A DNA stretch of 12,924 nt from an uncultured Solirubrobacterales bacterium. GTDB taxonomy: Bacteria > Actinomycetota > Thermoleophilia > Solirubrobacterales > Solirubrobacteraceae. Shown here piece by piece: positions 1-6,524 of the stretch. The notes beneath the pieces were generated by a model that worked only from the letters and a program-made list of their open reading frames with translations, did not search any database and was not told the DNA's origin. Each line of letters starts with the position of its first letter. The first letter of the stretch is position 1. The position numbers and the translations under genes are program-made. The stretch is from contig CALJKH010000088.1 of the NCBI GenBank assembly GCA_937973575.1, positions 1-12,924 of the forward strand, in the 5' to 3' direction.

Positions 1-347
1 AAGTCTTCGACGGTGATTGACTCCCGCTCAAGGTGAGACTTCGTCTTCTCCTCCCATGCCCTGAACTCTTCGGCGCCTCTGGCATTGCCGAGCGACAGCA
101 TCGGAATCGAGTGCTCAACCGGCGAGAACTTCTCAACCCTGCGACCGCTCACCTTCTGAGTGGGCGAATCCAGAGTTACTAGGTCGGGGAACTCGTCCTC
201 GATCACACGGAGCTCGTTGAGCAGAGCGTCGTACTCGGCGTCTGTGACTGTTGGGCTGTCCTGCTCGTAGTAGGAGCGGTTGTGCTCCTCGATCTGCTCT
301 TTTAGTTCCGCTGCGCGCTTCTCCGCTGCATCCCTACCTGTGCTCAC
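1..347 (-). CDS. ligA: NAD-dependent DNA ligase LigA, N-terminal part (cut by the window edge)
   Basis: LigA seals nicks in DNA using NAD+, in replication and repair. I translated about 115 codons from a GTG at 347 to the window edge. The N-terminal Ia domain is clear: a Tyr-rich stretch followed by QDSPTVTDAEYDALLNEL (about residues 28-45), the NMN-binding signature of NAD ligases, then DSPTQKVSG and HSIPMLSLGNA at the start of the adenylation domain. The visible part stops just before the expected catalytic KxDG lysine, which is therefore not seen. The GTG overlaps the surE stop as GTGA, indicating translational coupling. There is no frameshift in the visible part. The family call is very secure; completeness cannot be judged. 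Confidence 0.93.
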   Translation of the reverse strand, partial: MSTGRDAAEKRAAELKEQIEEHNRSYYEQDSPTVTDAEYDALLNELRVIEDEFPDLVTLDSPTQKVSGRRVEKFSPVEHSIPMLSLGNARGAEEFRAWEEKTKSHLERESITVED

Positions 348-1162
348 TCGTCCTCCAAGGGAGCAATGGACTTGCCAAGACCGGCTGCTGCAAGACCATC
401 AAGCCCACCGTGGTCGGTGAGGTCAAGGTGGATCGGGGTAACTGCGATGAAGCCGTCATCAACTGCAGTCAGGTCGGTGCCCTCTACCCGCTCGTGGACT
501 GGCTCTTGGGCGTAGATGCGAATAGTCCTGCCACCGACATCATCGGCTGGGCCTTCATCAATCAGATCCTCCATGTACTTCCTGCGACCGAGCTTGGTTA
601 CTTTGACGCCCTTCGACTTGCCAGCTGGCGCGTTGACATTGAGGATCGTGGCGTCCTGCAGTGGGATCTGCTCCCAGTCGCGGACAAGCTTGGCGGTGAA
701 CTCAGCTACCTCTTGGAAGGCTTCCCAGCCCTCCCCAGCCATGTGGTCATACAGGCCGCCAGATGAACGCTGGGACACAGCGATCCCATTGCGGCCCAGC
801 AGAATCCCCTCAAGCGCTGCTGCGACCGTGCCCGAGTAGGTGATGTCATCGCCAAGGTTGGCGCCGTGGTTGATCCCGCTGACAACAATGTCAGCGTTGA
901 AGCCCTCAACCAAGCCATGCGTGGCAAGGCGCACGCAGTCAACTGGGGTTCCGTCACAGGCGAAGCCGTGGGTACCGTCGCCGAACTCAACCTTGGTCAC
1001 CTTCAGCGGGCGGCGGGTAGTGATTGAGCGAGCAGACGCTGAGCGGTTGCCGTCAGGCGCGATCACGATCAACTCCAAACCGGGCACTTCGAGCAGGGCC
1101 TTGCGCAGAGTCTGCAGGCCAGTCGCCGCAATCCCGTCGTCATTGGTGAGGAGGGCCTTCAC
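344..1162 (-). CDS. surE: 5'/3'-nucleotidase SurE
   Basis: SurE is a metal-dependent survival protein that removes phosphate from nucleoside 5'- and 3'-monophosphates, and in some species from short polyphosphate. The 272-residue product is slightly longer than the usual 250-265. The metal-binding NDDG is at residues 7-10 (Asp8, Asp9), GNRSASARSIT is at 38-48 with the conserved Ser41, and SGINHGANLGDDITYSGT at 95-112 supplies Asn98. The start is a GTG at 1162 that places the NDDG at the usual distance from the N-terminus; no upstream ATG fits better. A 60-bp gap separates it from the exonuclease gene, while its stop overlaps the ligA start. This looks like a complete, active enzyme. Confidence 0.95.
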   Translation of the reverse strand: MKALLTNDDGIAATGLQTLRKALLEVPGLELIVIAPDGNRSASARSITTRRPLKVTKVEFGDGTHGFACDGTPVDCVRLATHGLVEGFNADIVVSGINHGANLGDDITYSGTVAAALEGILLGRNGIAVSQRSSGGLYDHMAGEGWEAFQEVAEFTAKLVRDWEQIPLQDATILNVNAPAGKSKGVKVTKLGRRKYMEDLIDEGPADDVGGRTIRIYAQEPVHERVEGTDLTAVDDGFIAVTPIHLDLTDHGGLDGLAAAGLGKSIAPLEDE

Positions 1163-1222
1163 TCAACCCACTCTATTCAGCAGGTCGGGCAGCCTTGTGA
1201 CAATTTCGAATCGCCTACCTAT
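1163..1222 (-). promoter_or_regulatory. Possible weak promoter in the exonuclease-surE gap
   Basis: This 60-bp gap is long compared with most neighbouring junctions. On the minus strand it contains TTGTCA (1198-1203) and TGAATA (1174-1179) separated by 18 bp, a loose match to a sigma-70-like -35/-10 pair. It would start surE-ligA transcription only about 5-10 nt before the GTG, giving a nearly leaderless mRNA. The match is poor enough to arise by chance, and simple read-through from truA is the alternative. Confidence 0.2.
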
Positions 1223-1795
1223 TCAGGTGAGCTTGCCCCAAGTCCAGCCGCGCTCTGCGACTAGGACCTCAAGGCTGTCAGCGCCAAGCCGGTCGAGCGC
1301 GTGAAGCGTGACCTCACCGCAGGCCTGAGCATCAGACTCAGCATTGTGGTGGTCGAGCTCAATACCGAGCCGCTCAGCGACCAGGTTCAGCCTGACTGAC
1401 TTCATATCTGGCCATGCTGCCCTCGATAGCTTGACCGAGCAGAGGTATGGGATCGGATCTACCTGGAGTCCCCTCGACTCTGCACTTGCCCTGATCACTC
1501 CCATGTCAAAGACAGCGTTGTGCGCGACCAGCGGGAGTCCGGCGAAGCGGGTTGTCAGGTCGTCCCACACATCGGCGAAGTCAGGAGCATCCTCAACATC
1601 CGCGGGGCTAATCCCATGGATTCGGGAGTTGTACGGGTTCCATGCTGCGCCTGGAATACCCGGGTTGATCAGCACATGGGACGTCTCAATGATCGAGCCA
1701 CCTTCGACATGGGCGACTCCGACTGAACAGGCCGAGTCTGGCGAGCCCGTCGCTGTCTCAAAGTCAATCGCTAGGAATGAAGCTCTCTCCGGCAT
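1223..1795 (-). CDS. DnaQ-like 3'-5' exonuclease (DEDDh family)
   Basis: The 190-residue protein is a compact, stand-alone DEDDh exonuclease domain like the epsilon proofreading subunit of DNA polymerase III and RNase T. Catalytic residues are all visible: Asp11 and Glu13 in AIDFET (Exo I), Asp97 in AHNAVFD (Exo II), and His150 with Asp155 in HHNAESDA (Exo III, H-x4-D, the DEDDh spacing). No extra helicase, BRCT or polymerase domain is attached. The ATG at 1795 is 18 bp after the truA stop with no clear Shine-Dalgarno sequence. Its substrate (DNA proofreading, repair or RNA trimming) cannot be decided from sequence, so no symbol is given. Co-directional position with ligA is compatible with DNA maintenance, which is inference. 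Confidence 0.88.
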   Translation of the reverse strand: MPERASFLAIDFETATGSPDSACSVGVAHVEGGSIIETSHVLINPGIPGAAWNPYNSRIHGISPADVEDAPDFADVWDDLTTRFAGLPLVAHNAVFDMGVIRASAESRGLQVDPIPYLCSVKLSRAAWPDMKSVRLNLVAERLGIELDHHNAESDAQACGEVTLHALDRLGADSLEVLVAERGWTWGKLT

Positions 1796-1813
1796 CGGCC
1801 GGGAAGCATGCCG

Positions 1814-2605
1814 CTAAGGGAGGACGCGCTCCCCGTAACCGACCCCAAGGAGAGTCAAACCATGAGGTGGCGCAGTGGCCCCAGCCTCCGACCGCGGGCG
1901 ACCCTGAAGCAGCGCTGCGAAGTGGTCAACTGTGTGAACCCCGCGTGCGGTTTCAAGCATCGTTCCAACCATCACTCGGTTCTGATGGCGCATAAAGGAC
2001 TCAGCCTCAACGAGGAAGTCCATCTGCAGCCCTTCCTCAGTCTCAGTCTCCTCCCACCGCGCTGAGAAAATGTTGCGCTGGAATCTGAGGTGGTAAGTCT
2101 GGCGCGGAGTGAAGGCAGTGAGGTCAGGCTTGCCGGCGACCATCGCAGCGCACTCATGCAGGATTGCCTTATCAAGCTGCTTTGGCTCCCACAGGGCAGT
2201 TTGGCGGGCGTGAAGGGGTCGGTTTCGCGTCAGCAGAAGGCGGTAGCGGTAGGCGCGACTGGTCGCATTGGCCCGAGCATCGAAGCCTTCGGCTTCGTGT
2301 GAGGCTCGCACGACTACATCCGGCGGTAGGTAGGCGTTCAGCGCTTCAACTTCGAGTGGCTCGCCAGGGTGGCTAACCACCTGCCGAAGTGCGTGAACAC
2401 CTGAGTCGGTGCGGCCGGCAACAGTGATTGTCGGGACGGGATCTCGACCAAGCCTGATGAACGCATCCCGGAGGGCCTGTTCGACAGTGCGCTTGCCCGG
2501 CTGCATTGCCCAGCCCTTGAAGTCAGTTCCGTCGTAGGAGAGATCAATGCGCGAGGTTGTTCCCTCGCGCACGTTCCCTTCCTTATCCGCCGCTGTGGCG
2601 GCCAT
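1814..2605 (-). CDS. truA: tRNA pseudouridine(38-40) synthase TruA
   Basis: TruA converts uridines 38-40 of the anticodon stem-loop to pseudouridine in many tRNAs. The catalytic motif GRTDSGVHA is at residues 64-72 with the nucleophile Asp67. The N-terminal IDLSYDGTDFKGW (20-32) and the C-terminal FMRHQNRVMVGTMLE are typical of the family. The listed start is the upstream ATG (263 aa), 9 bp after the rplQ stop and without a good ribosome site. A GTG at 2572 (252 aa) is preceded by AAGGAAGGG and gives a more normal N-terminus, so it may be the real start; with it the nucleophile is Asp56. Location directly after rplQ is common in Gram-positive bacteria. Confidence 0.95.
   Translation of the reverse strand: MAATAADKEGNVREGTTSRIDLSYDGTDFKGWAMQPGKRTVEQALRDAFIRLGRDPVPTITVAGRTDSGVHALRQVVSHPGEPLEVEALNAYLPPDVVVRASHEAEGFDARANATSRAYRYRLLLTRNRPLHARQTALWEPKQLDKAILHECAAMVAGKPDLTAFTPRQTYHLRFQRNIFSARWEETETEEGLQMDFLVEAESFMRHQNRVMVGTMLETARGVHTVDHFAALLQGRPRSEAGATAPPHGLTLLGVGYGERVLP
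2576..2584 (-). promoter_or_regulatory. Ribosome binding site favouring an internal GTG start of truA
   Basis: AAGGAAGGG on the minus strand lies 3 nt (AAC) before a GTG at 2570-2572, with the AGGA core 7 nt upstream of it. The ATG at 2603-2605 has only TACGGGCTG before it. The residues between the two starts (MAATAADKEGN) precede the usual TruA N-terminus. This decides, or at least questions, the start choice. Confidence 0.5.
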
Positions 2606-2614
2606 CAGCCCGTA

Positions 2615-2968
2615 CTAGACGAGCTCGAGGTAGACCATCTCGGTCGAATCCGACCGACGAGGCCCAAGCTTGAGGATGCGGGTGTAACCACCCGGACGCT
2701 CCGTGTAACGCGGGGCGATCTCCTCGAACAGCTTGTAGACGGCGAACTTGTCCTGGCCAAGTGCGCTGAGAGCCTGACGACGAGCGTGCAGGTCTCCGCG
2801 CTTGGCAAGGGTGATCAACTTCTCGATCTCAGGCTTAACGGCCTTGGCCTTCGCCTCTGAGGTCTTGATCCGCTCATGCTCAATGATCTCCTTGCAGAGG
2901 TTCTTGAGCAGCGCCTTACGGTGCGCTGTGTCGCGGGAGAGCTTGTGGCGTGTCTTCTGGTGGCGCAT
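2615..2968 (-). CDS. rplQ: 50S ribosomal protein L17 (bL17)
   Basis: L17 is a large-subunit protein near the peptide exit tunnel. The 117-residue product has the standard N-terminus [20 protein letters not shown] and the family helix [19 protein letters not shown] at 34-52. Its length equals the basic core; the long C-terminal extension found in some actinobacteria such as Mycobacterium is absent. It starts with ATG 27 bp after the rpoA stop and has AGGAAA as a ribosome site. It ends 9 bp before the truA ATG. It closes the classical alpha operon. Confidence 0.98.
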   Translation of the reverse strand: MRHQKTRHKLSRDTAHRKALLKNLCKEIIEHERIKTSEAKAKAVKPEIEKLITLAKRGDLHARRQALSALGQDKFAVYKLFEEIAPRYTERPGGYTRILKLGPRRSDSTEMVYLELV

Positions 2969-2983
2969 GACCGTTTCCTAAAG

Positions 2984-2997
2984 GAGGCTAGAGCCTC
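2984..2997 (-). other. Small stem-loop overlapping the rpoA stop codon
   Basis: On the minus strand GAGGC-TCTA-GCCTC forms a 5-bp stem with a 4-nt loop. Its 5' arm includes two bases of the rpoA TGA. No T-run follows, so it is not an intrinsic terminator. It could be an mRNA processing or stability element between rpoA and rplQ, or chance. Confidence 0.35.
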
Positions 2998-4000
2998 AGT
3001 CCTCGCGCAGGCCCTGACCCTGAGCTGCAAGAGTCTCGACAACTTCGTCGATCGACTTGCTGCCGAAGTTCGGGATTGCGGCCAGTTCGCTGCGTGACTT
3101 CGTCACAAGCTCACCGACAGTGTTGATGTTTGCACGCTTAAGGCAGTTGTACGAACGGACACCGAGGTCAAGTTCCTCAATGAGGATGTCCTCCATGCCG
3201 TTGGCAACTGGAGCTGCCGGAGCACCCGGAGCAGCTGCTGCAGCTGGGACACCCTGTGCCTGTGCTGCAACCTGATCAAGGATGCCTGCGGTCATTGCCT
3301 CACGCAGCTCAGTGACGCGCTCGACGTCAGTGAAGATTGCAAGGTGCTGGATCAGGATCTCTGCTGCCTCGCGGAGCGAAGATGTCGGATCAAGCGAACC
3401 GTCAGTCTCGATGTCAAGGGTGAGCTTGTCGTAGTCGGTGCGCTGACCGATACGGGCCTGCTCAACCGAGTAAGCAACACGGCGAACTGGAGAGAAGATC
3501 GAGTCAATCGGAATTACGCCGATTGGCTGGTCGTCACTCTTGTTCTCCTCGGCTGGGCGGTAACCGCGGCCGGTGCCAATGGTGAGGTAGACCTCAAGCT
3601 TCGTCTTGTTCTCAAGAGTCGCAATGTGAGTGTCTGGGTTGAGGATCTCGACGCCTGTAGGCAGGTCGATGTCCTTTGCTGTGATCGTTCCTGGACCAGT
3701 AACAACCAGCGGAGCCTCAACTTCAGCGGCGCTGTCAGCCATGCGGCAAACAAGCCCCTTGAGATTGAGAACAATGTCGGTGACGTCTTCCTTGACGCCC
3801 TCGATCGACGAGAACTCATGCTGAACACCCTCGATGCGAACGCTGGTTACAGCGGCGCCCTCAAGGGAGCTGAGCAGAACTCGACGAAGCGAGTTACCGA
3901 AGGTGTAGCCGAAGCCACGCTCAAGCGGTTCAATTGTAAAGGAGCCGCGGTTATCTTCCGTGGTGTCCTTGGTAATCCGGGGGATCTGGAATTCGAGCAT
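2996..4000 (-). CDS. rpoA: DNA-directed RNA polymerase alpha subunit
   Basis: RpoA dimerises to nucleate core RNA polymerase assembly, and its C-terminal domain contacts UP elements and activators. The 334 residues fall into an N-terminal assembly domain (about 1-235, with GFGYTFGNSLRRVLLSS at 29-45), an Ala/Pro-rich flexible linker (about 245-267) and a C-terminal domain (about 268-325). The DNA-contact segment VRSYNCLKRA (281-290) has Arg282 at the place of E. coli Arg265, and NFGSKSIDEV follows at 311-320. The linker VPAAAAAPGAPAAPVANG resembles in composition the tails of L5 and S5 in this window. ATG start with AGGA 5 nt upstream, 77 bp after rpsD. The N-terminal domain reads as actinobacterial. 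Confidence 0.98.
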   Translation of the reverse strand: MLEFQIPRITKDTTEDNRGSFTIEPLERGFGYTFGNSLRRVLLSSLEGAAVTSVRIEGVQHEFSSIEGVKEDVTDIVLNLKGLVCRMADSAAEVEAPLVVTGPGTITAKDIDLPTGVEILNPDTHIATLENKTKLEVYLTIGTGRGYRPAEENKSDDQPIGVIPIDSIFSPVRRVAYSVEQARIGQRTDYDKLTLDIETDGSLDPTSSLREAAEILIQHLAIFTDVERVTELREAMTAGILDQVAAQAQGVPAAAAAPGAPAAPVANGMEDILIEELDLGVRSYNCLKRANINTVGELVTKSRSELAAIPNFGSKSIDEVVETLAAQGQGLRED

Positions 4001-4027
4001 CGGGATCCTGTGTGTCGGGGTGGGAGG

Positions 4028-4043
4028 GCCGCCGGTCGGCGAC
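4028..4043 (-). other. Second stem-loop in the rpsD-rpoA gap
   Basis: GTCGCC-GACC-GGCGGC on the minus strand forms a 6-bp GC-rich stem with one G-U pair and a 4-nt loop. It lies 27 nt before the rpoA ATG and 6 nt after the first hairpin. No T-run follows. Possible role: mRNA stability, or setting RpoA output relative to ribosomal proteins (inference). Confidence 0.4.
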
Positions 4044-4049
4044 CTATCG

Positions 4050-4069
4050 CGAAGCGCCGTAGCGCCTCG
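4050..4069 (-). other. Strong UACG-tetraloop stem-loop just after rpsD
   Basis: Minus-strand CGAGGCGC-TACG-GCGCTTCG folds into an 8-bp stem with one G-U pair, capped by a C(UACG)G tetraloop, a member of the exceptionally stable UNCG class. It begins 8 nt after the rpsD TAG stop. The following bases are CGATAGG rather than a U tract, so a classic intrinsic terminator is unlikely. It may protect the 3' end of upstream mRNA after cleavage, or slow polymerase before rpoA. Confidence 0.5.
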
Positions 4070-4077
4070 ACTTTTAA

Positions 4078-4698
4078 CTACTTGGAGTACAACTCGACGA
4101 TGAGCTGCTCTTCCACCGGTGCGGAGATCTCACTCCGCTCGGGGAGGCGCAGAACCTTCGCCGCAAGTGAATCGTGGTCGGCCTGAAGCCAGGCTGGGAC
4201 CTGTCCGGACAGCTCGGTTGCGCTGCGGATGACCTCTGCTGCTGAGGAGCCCGCAGCCGCTGCGATCACATCGCCCGGCTTGACCTGGAAAGAGGGGATG
4301 TCAACGCGACGGCCGTTAACCGTCCAGTGGCCGTGGCAGACCAGCTGACGTGCCTGGCGACGCGAAGCTGCGAAGCCGAGACGGACGATGACGCTGTCAA
4401 GGCGGCACTCAAGAAGACGGAGCAGGTTCTCACCCGTTACGCCGTCCTGACGGCTTGCCTTTTCGTAATAGATGCGGAACTGACGCTCAAGGACTCCGTA
4501 GTAACGGCGTGCCTTCTGCTTCTCACGAAGCTGAACTCGGTACTCGCTCTGCTTCTGGCGGCCGCGGCCGTGATCTCCGGGCGGATATGCGCGGCGATCG
4601 ATGGCGCACTTAGGCGTAAGGCAGCGCTCACCCTTGAGGAAGAGCTTCTGGCCTTCGCGGCGGCACTGCTTGCACTGTGCAGATGTATCGCGAGCCAC
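4078..4698 (-). CDS. rpsD: 30S ribosomal protein S4 (uS4), zinc-binding form
   Basis: S4 is a primary 16S rRNA binder that starts assembly of the 30S body and is the autoregulator of the alpha operon in E. coli. The 206-residue product has a four-cysteine set at C9, C12, C26 and C31, the zinc-binding arrangement known from Thermus S4. The conserved [13 protein letters not shown] follows at 35-47, and the S4 RNA-binding domain spans about 98-160 ([20 protein letters not shown] from 99). The GTG start overlaps the rpsK TAG by one base (TAGTG). Zinc-type S4 differs from the cysteine-free form I recall for Mycobacterium. Confidence 0.98.
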   Translation of the reverse strand: MARDTSAQCKQCRREGQKLFLKGERCLTPKCAIDRRAYPPGDHGRGRQKQSEYRVQLREKQKARRYYGVLERQFRIYYEKASRQDGVTGENLLRLLECRLDSVIVRLGFAASRRQARQLVCHGHWTVNGRRVDIPSFQVKPGDVIAAAAGSSAAEVIRSATELSGQVPAWLQADHDSLAAKVLRLPERSEISAPVEEQLIVELYSK

Positions 4699-5093
4699 TA
4701 GACGCGCCTCCTCTTGCGAGGACGGCAGCCGTTGTGAGCCTGCGGAGTCACGTCACGCACGCTGCTGACCTCAAGGCCAGCGGCTTGGAGCGAACGGATT
4801 GCAGTCTCACGGCCTGAGCCGGAACCCTTAACGAACACGTCGACCTTCTGAAGGCCATGCTCCATGCCCTTACGGGCTGCAGCGTCAGCTGTGACCTGAG
4901 CTGCGAATGGGGTGCTCTTACGGGAACCCTTGAAGCCTGCTCCGCCTGCCGACTCCCACGCGATGACATTGCCTTCGCGGTCGGTGAGTGACACGATCGT
5001 GTTGTTGAACGAAGTCTTGATGTGTGCCTGCCCGTGAGGCACGTTCTTGCGGACGCGCTTGCGACCGCGCTGAGGACGACGGTTGGCGCTCAC
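4698..5093 (-). CDS. rpsK: 30S ribosomal protein S11 (uS11)
   Basis: S11 sits on the 30S platform near the Shine-Dalgarno duplex. The 131-residue product shows [19 protein letters not shown] at 26-44, the [13 protein letters not shown] stretch at 90-102, and the strongly conserved C-terminus [18 protein letters not shown] at 114-131. It starts with GTG, overlapping the rpsM stop as GTGA, and ends in TAG sharing one base with the rpsD start, so it is coupled on both sides. Length and sequence are entirely normal. Confidence 0.98.
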   Translation of the reverse strand: MSANRRPQRGRKRVRKNVPHGQAHIKTSFNNTIVSLTDREGNVIAWESAGGAGFKGSRKSTPFAAQVTADAAARKGMEHGLQKVDVFVKGSGSGRETAIRSLQAAGLEVSSVRDVTPQAHNGCRPRKRRRV

Positions 5094-5470
5094 TTGGCCA
5101 CCTTCTTCTTACCTGCGACCTGAAGCCGCTTCGGGCCCTTGCGCGTACGGGCATTGGTCTTTGTCTTCTGGCCGCGAACTGGGAGGCCACGGCGGTGACG
5201 GATGCCGCGGTAGCAGCCAATCTCCATCAGACGCTTGATGTTCTGGGAACGCTCACGACGGAGGTCACCCTCAACGGTGAGCTCGCCATCAACGAGGTCA
5301 CGGAGCTTGCCCGCCTCTTCCTCGGTGAGGTCCTTAATCCTGGTGTCGTACGAGATACCGGCCTTGTCGAGCAGCTGCTGCGACGTGGTGCGACCGATGC
5401 CGTAGATGTAAGTGAGACCGATTTCGGCCCGCTTGTTTGGGGGAAGGTTGATTCCTGCGATACGTGCCAT
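5090..5470 (-). CDS. rpsM: 30S ribosomal protein S13 (uS13)
   Basis: S13 lies in the 30S head, bridges to the 50S subunit and touches the P-site tRNA. The 126-residue product starts [20 protein letters not shown], continues through the helix-two-turn-helix region [14 protein letters not shown] (21-34), and has the signature [16 protein letters not shown] (86-101) and a basic tail [19 protein letters not shown] start only 3 bp after the rpmJ stop; the AGGG at the end of rpmJ is the likely ribosome site. In E. coli S4 represses translation at the rpsM start; whether that happens here cannot be seen. Confidence 0.98.
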   Translation of the reverse strand: MARIAGINLPPNKRAEIGLTYIYGIGRTTSQQLLDKAGISYDTRIKDLTEEEAGKLRDLVDGELTVEGDLRRERSQNIKRLMEIGCYRGIRHRRGLPVRGQKTKTNARTRKGPKRLQVAGKKKVAK

Positions 5471-5473
5471 TAC

Positions 5474-5587
5474 TTAACCCTGACGCTGCTTATGACGTGG
5501 GTTCTGGCAGATCACGAGAACACGACCGCGACGGCGGATGATGCGGCACTTCTCACACATTGGTTTGACCGACGGCCGTACCTTCAT
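5474..5587 (-). CDS. rpmJ: 50S ribosomal protein L36 (bL36), zinc-binding form
   Basis: L36 is the smallest large-subunit protein. The 37-residue product [20 protein letters not shown]... has the full zinc set C11, C14, C27 and H32, so it is the C+ form rather than the cysteine-free paralogue used under zinc starvation. The ATG at 5587 gives exactly the canonical protein. The frame stays open upstream to a GTG at 5673, but that extension ([11 protein letters not shown]...) has no family resemblance and is leader sequence. rpmJ is the first gene of the alpha block here and follows the 151-bp gap where infA is often found. Confidence 0.97.
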   Translation of the reverse strand: MKVRPSVKPMCEKCRIIRRRGRVLVICQNPRHKQRQG

Positions 5588-5738
5588 TACTCTCAGATCT
5601 GTCGCAGGGTTGTGGACGCAGCTGTTTCGCGGGCCTCTCCGAGGACCATGGTTCGGCCGCAAGGATGGCACCGCAAGGCGGCGCGACCAACGACAGTAGC
5701 AAAACAGCGCATGCGTGCGTTGTCAGGTTGCAAGGCTT
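5588..5738 (-). promoter_or_regulatory. map-rpmJ gap: probable alpha-operon leader, no infA
   Basis: This 151-bp stretch is the largest non-coding gap in the window. In all three minus-strand frames I see nothing like IF-1; one frame continuing past the map stop is open but gives a Cys/Ala/Leu-rich peptide with no family resemblance. On the minus strand TGC-TACTGT (TACTGT at 5693-5698) fits an extended -10 box (TGn-TAnnnT), but no good -35 lies 16-18 bp upstream. Downstream is a GC-rich stem-loop (5668-5684). A promoter here would give rpmJ-rpsM-rpsK-rpsD-rpoA-rplQ its own transcript with a roughly 100-nt leader. The promoter assignment is tentative. Confidence 0.35.
5668..5684 (-). other. 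Stem-loop in the putative alpha-operon leader
   Basis: GCGCCGC-CTT-GCGGTGC on the minus strand forms a 7-bp stem with one G-U pair and a 3-nt loop. It is followed by CATCCTTGCGG, without a U-run, so it is not a clear terminator. It lies between the candidate -10 and rpmJ and could be part of a regulatory leader structure. Confidence 0.4.
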
Positions 5739-6524
5739 TCATTCAGCCTCGCCCCCGTTGCCCTCATTCTCGCGTCGATGCCATGGTGTCAGCACCCTCG
5801 GACCTTCACTAGTTACAGCGACTGTAAATTCGAAATGGGCGGACAGCGAGCCGTCAACTGTGTGGACCGACCAGTCGTCGTCAGCTACGACGATCCCTGG
5901 AGATCCTGTTGAAACCATTGGTTCTATTGCGATAACCATGCCCTCTTCCAGCTTGGGCCCCTTGCCGGCCGGGCCCTGATTGGGGACCTCAGGCGGCTCA
6001 TGCATTTCTCGCCCGACGCCGTGACCAACGAGTCCGTTGACGACGCTCAGGCCCTCTCCTTCGACCTTAACCTGAACTGCATTAGATATGTCACCAATTC
6101 GATTTCCAACCTGGACTTTTTCAATCGCCGCGAAAAGCGAAGCCTCTGTCGCATCGAGCAAGTGCTGAGCCTCGTCTGTGATTTCGCCAACTGGGAAGGT
6201 GCGCGCCGCATCGGCAACCCAGCCGTCAAGCTGAACTCCGACGTCGATCGAGATCACATCGCCCTTCTGCAATTTGTAGGAGCCGGGAATGCCGTGGACG
6301 ACCATGTCGTTCGGTGACGCGCAGATCGAACCCGGGAAACCGCGGTAACCCTTGAAGACCGGGATGGCTCCTTGAGACCGGATGAAGCGCTCTGCTGTTT
6401 CATCGAGCTCAGCGGTTGTCACACCAGGACGGATACGACCTTCTACGAGGTCGAGAGTCTTGACGAGGATGTCCCCCGCCGCCGCCATCTTGTCGATCTC
6501 AGCAGCGGTCTTACGAACGATCAA
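5739..6524 (-). CDS. map: Methionine aminopeptidase type I
   Basis: Map removes the initiator methionine from nascent proteins. The 261-residue product carries all five metal ligands of the pita-bread fold: Asp94 (ISIDVG), Asp105 (WVADAARTF), His168 (VGHGVG), Glu201 (AIEPM) and Glu232 (HFEFT), each exactly three residues before its E. coli counterpart. His175 (REMHEPP) is also present. The residue after the last ligand glutamate is Phe where His is common. The start is a rare TTG that overlaps the adk stop as TTGA, with GAGGA 6 nt upstream; the only nearby ATG (codon 13) would cut into the fold. A short Glu/Gly-rich tail (NEGNGGEAE) ends it. Confidence 0.97.
   Translation of the reverse strand: MIVRKTAAEIDKMAAAGDILVKTLDLVEGRIRPGVTTAELDETAERFIRSQGAIPVFKGYRGFPGSICASPNDMVVHGIPGSYKLQKGDVISIDVGVQLDGWVADAARTFPVGEITDEAQHLLDATEASLFAAIEKVQVGNRIGDISNAVQVKVEGEGLSVVNGLVGHGVGREMHEPPEVPNQGPAGKGPKLEEGMVIAIEPMVSTGSPGIVVADDDWSVHTVDGSLSAHFEFTVAVTSEGPRVLTPWHRRENEGNGGEAE

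Noticed and set aside
251..766. Open frame of 171 codons on the + strand
   Set aside because: It is antisense to surE and ligA, both of which have complete motifs; the translated product is not protein-like in any family I know.
4028..4069. Intrinsic terminator between rpsD and rpoA
   Set aside because: The stems are strong but no U tract follows either, and rpoA-rplQ continue in the same operon.
3344..4186. Long open frame of 280 codons on the + strand
   Set aside because: It is antisense to rpoA and the end of rpsD, has no recognisable family and arises from codon bias of the real genes.
5588..5673. N-terminal extension of rpmJ to an upstream GTG
   Set aside because: L36 begins at MKVRPSV throughout the family; the extra residues have no resemblance and are leader RNA.
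5588..5738. Degraded infA remnant
   Set aside because: All three minus-strand frames were read and none shows IF-1-like segments, so no pseudogene is claimed.
5024..5812. Open frame of 262 codons on the + strand covering the map-rpmJ gap
   Set aside because: Mostly antisense to rpsM, rpmJ and map; no ribosome site or family match, so it does not explain the gap.
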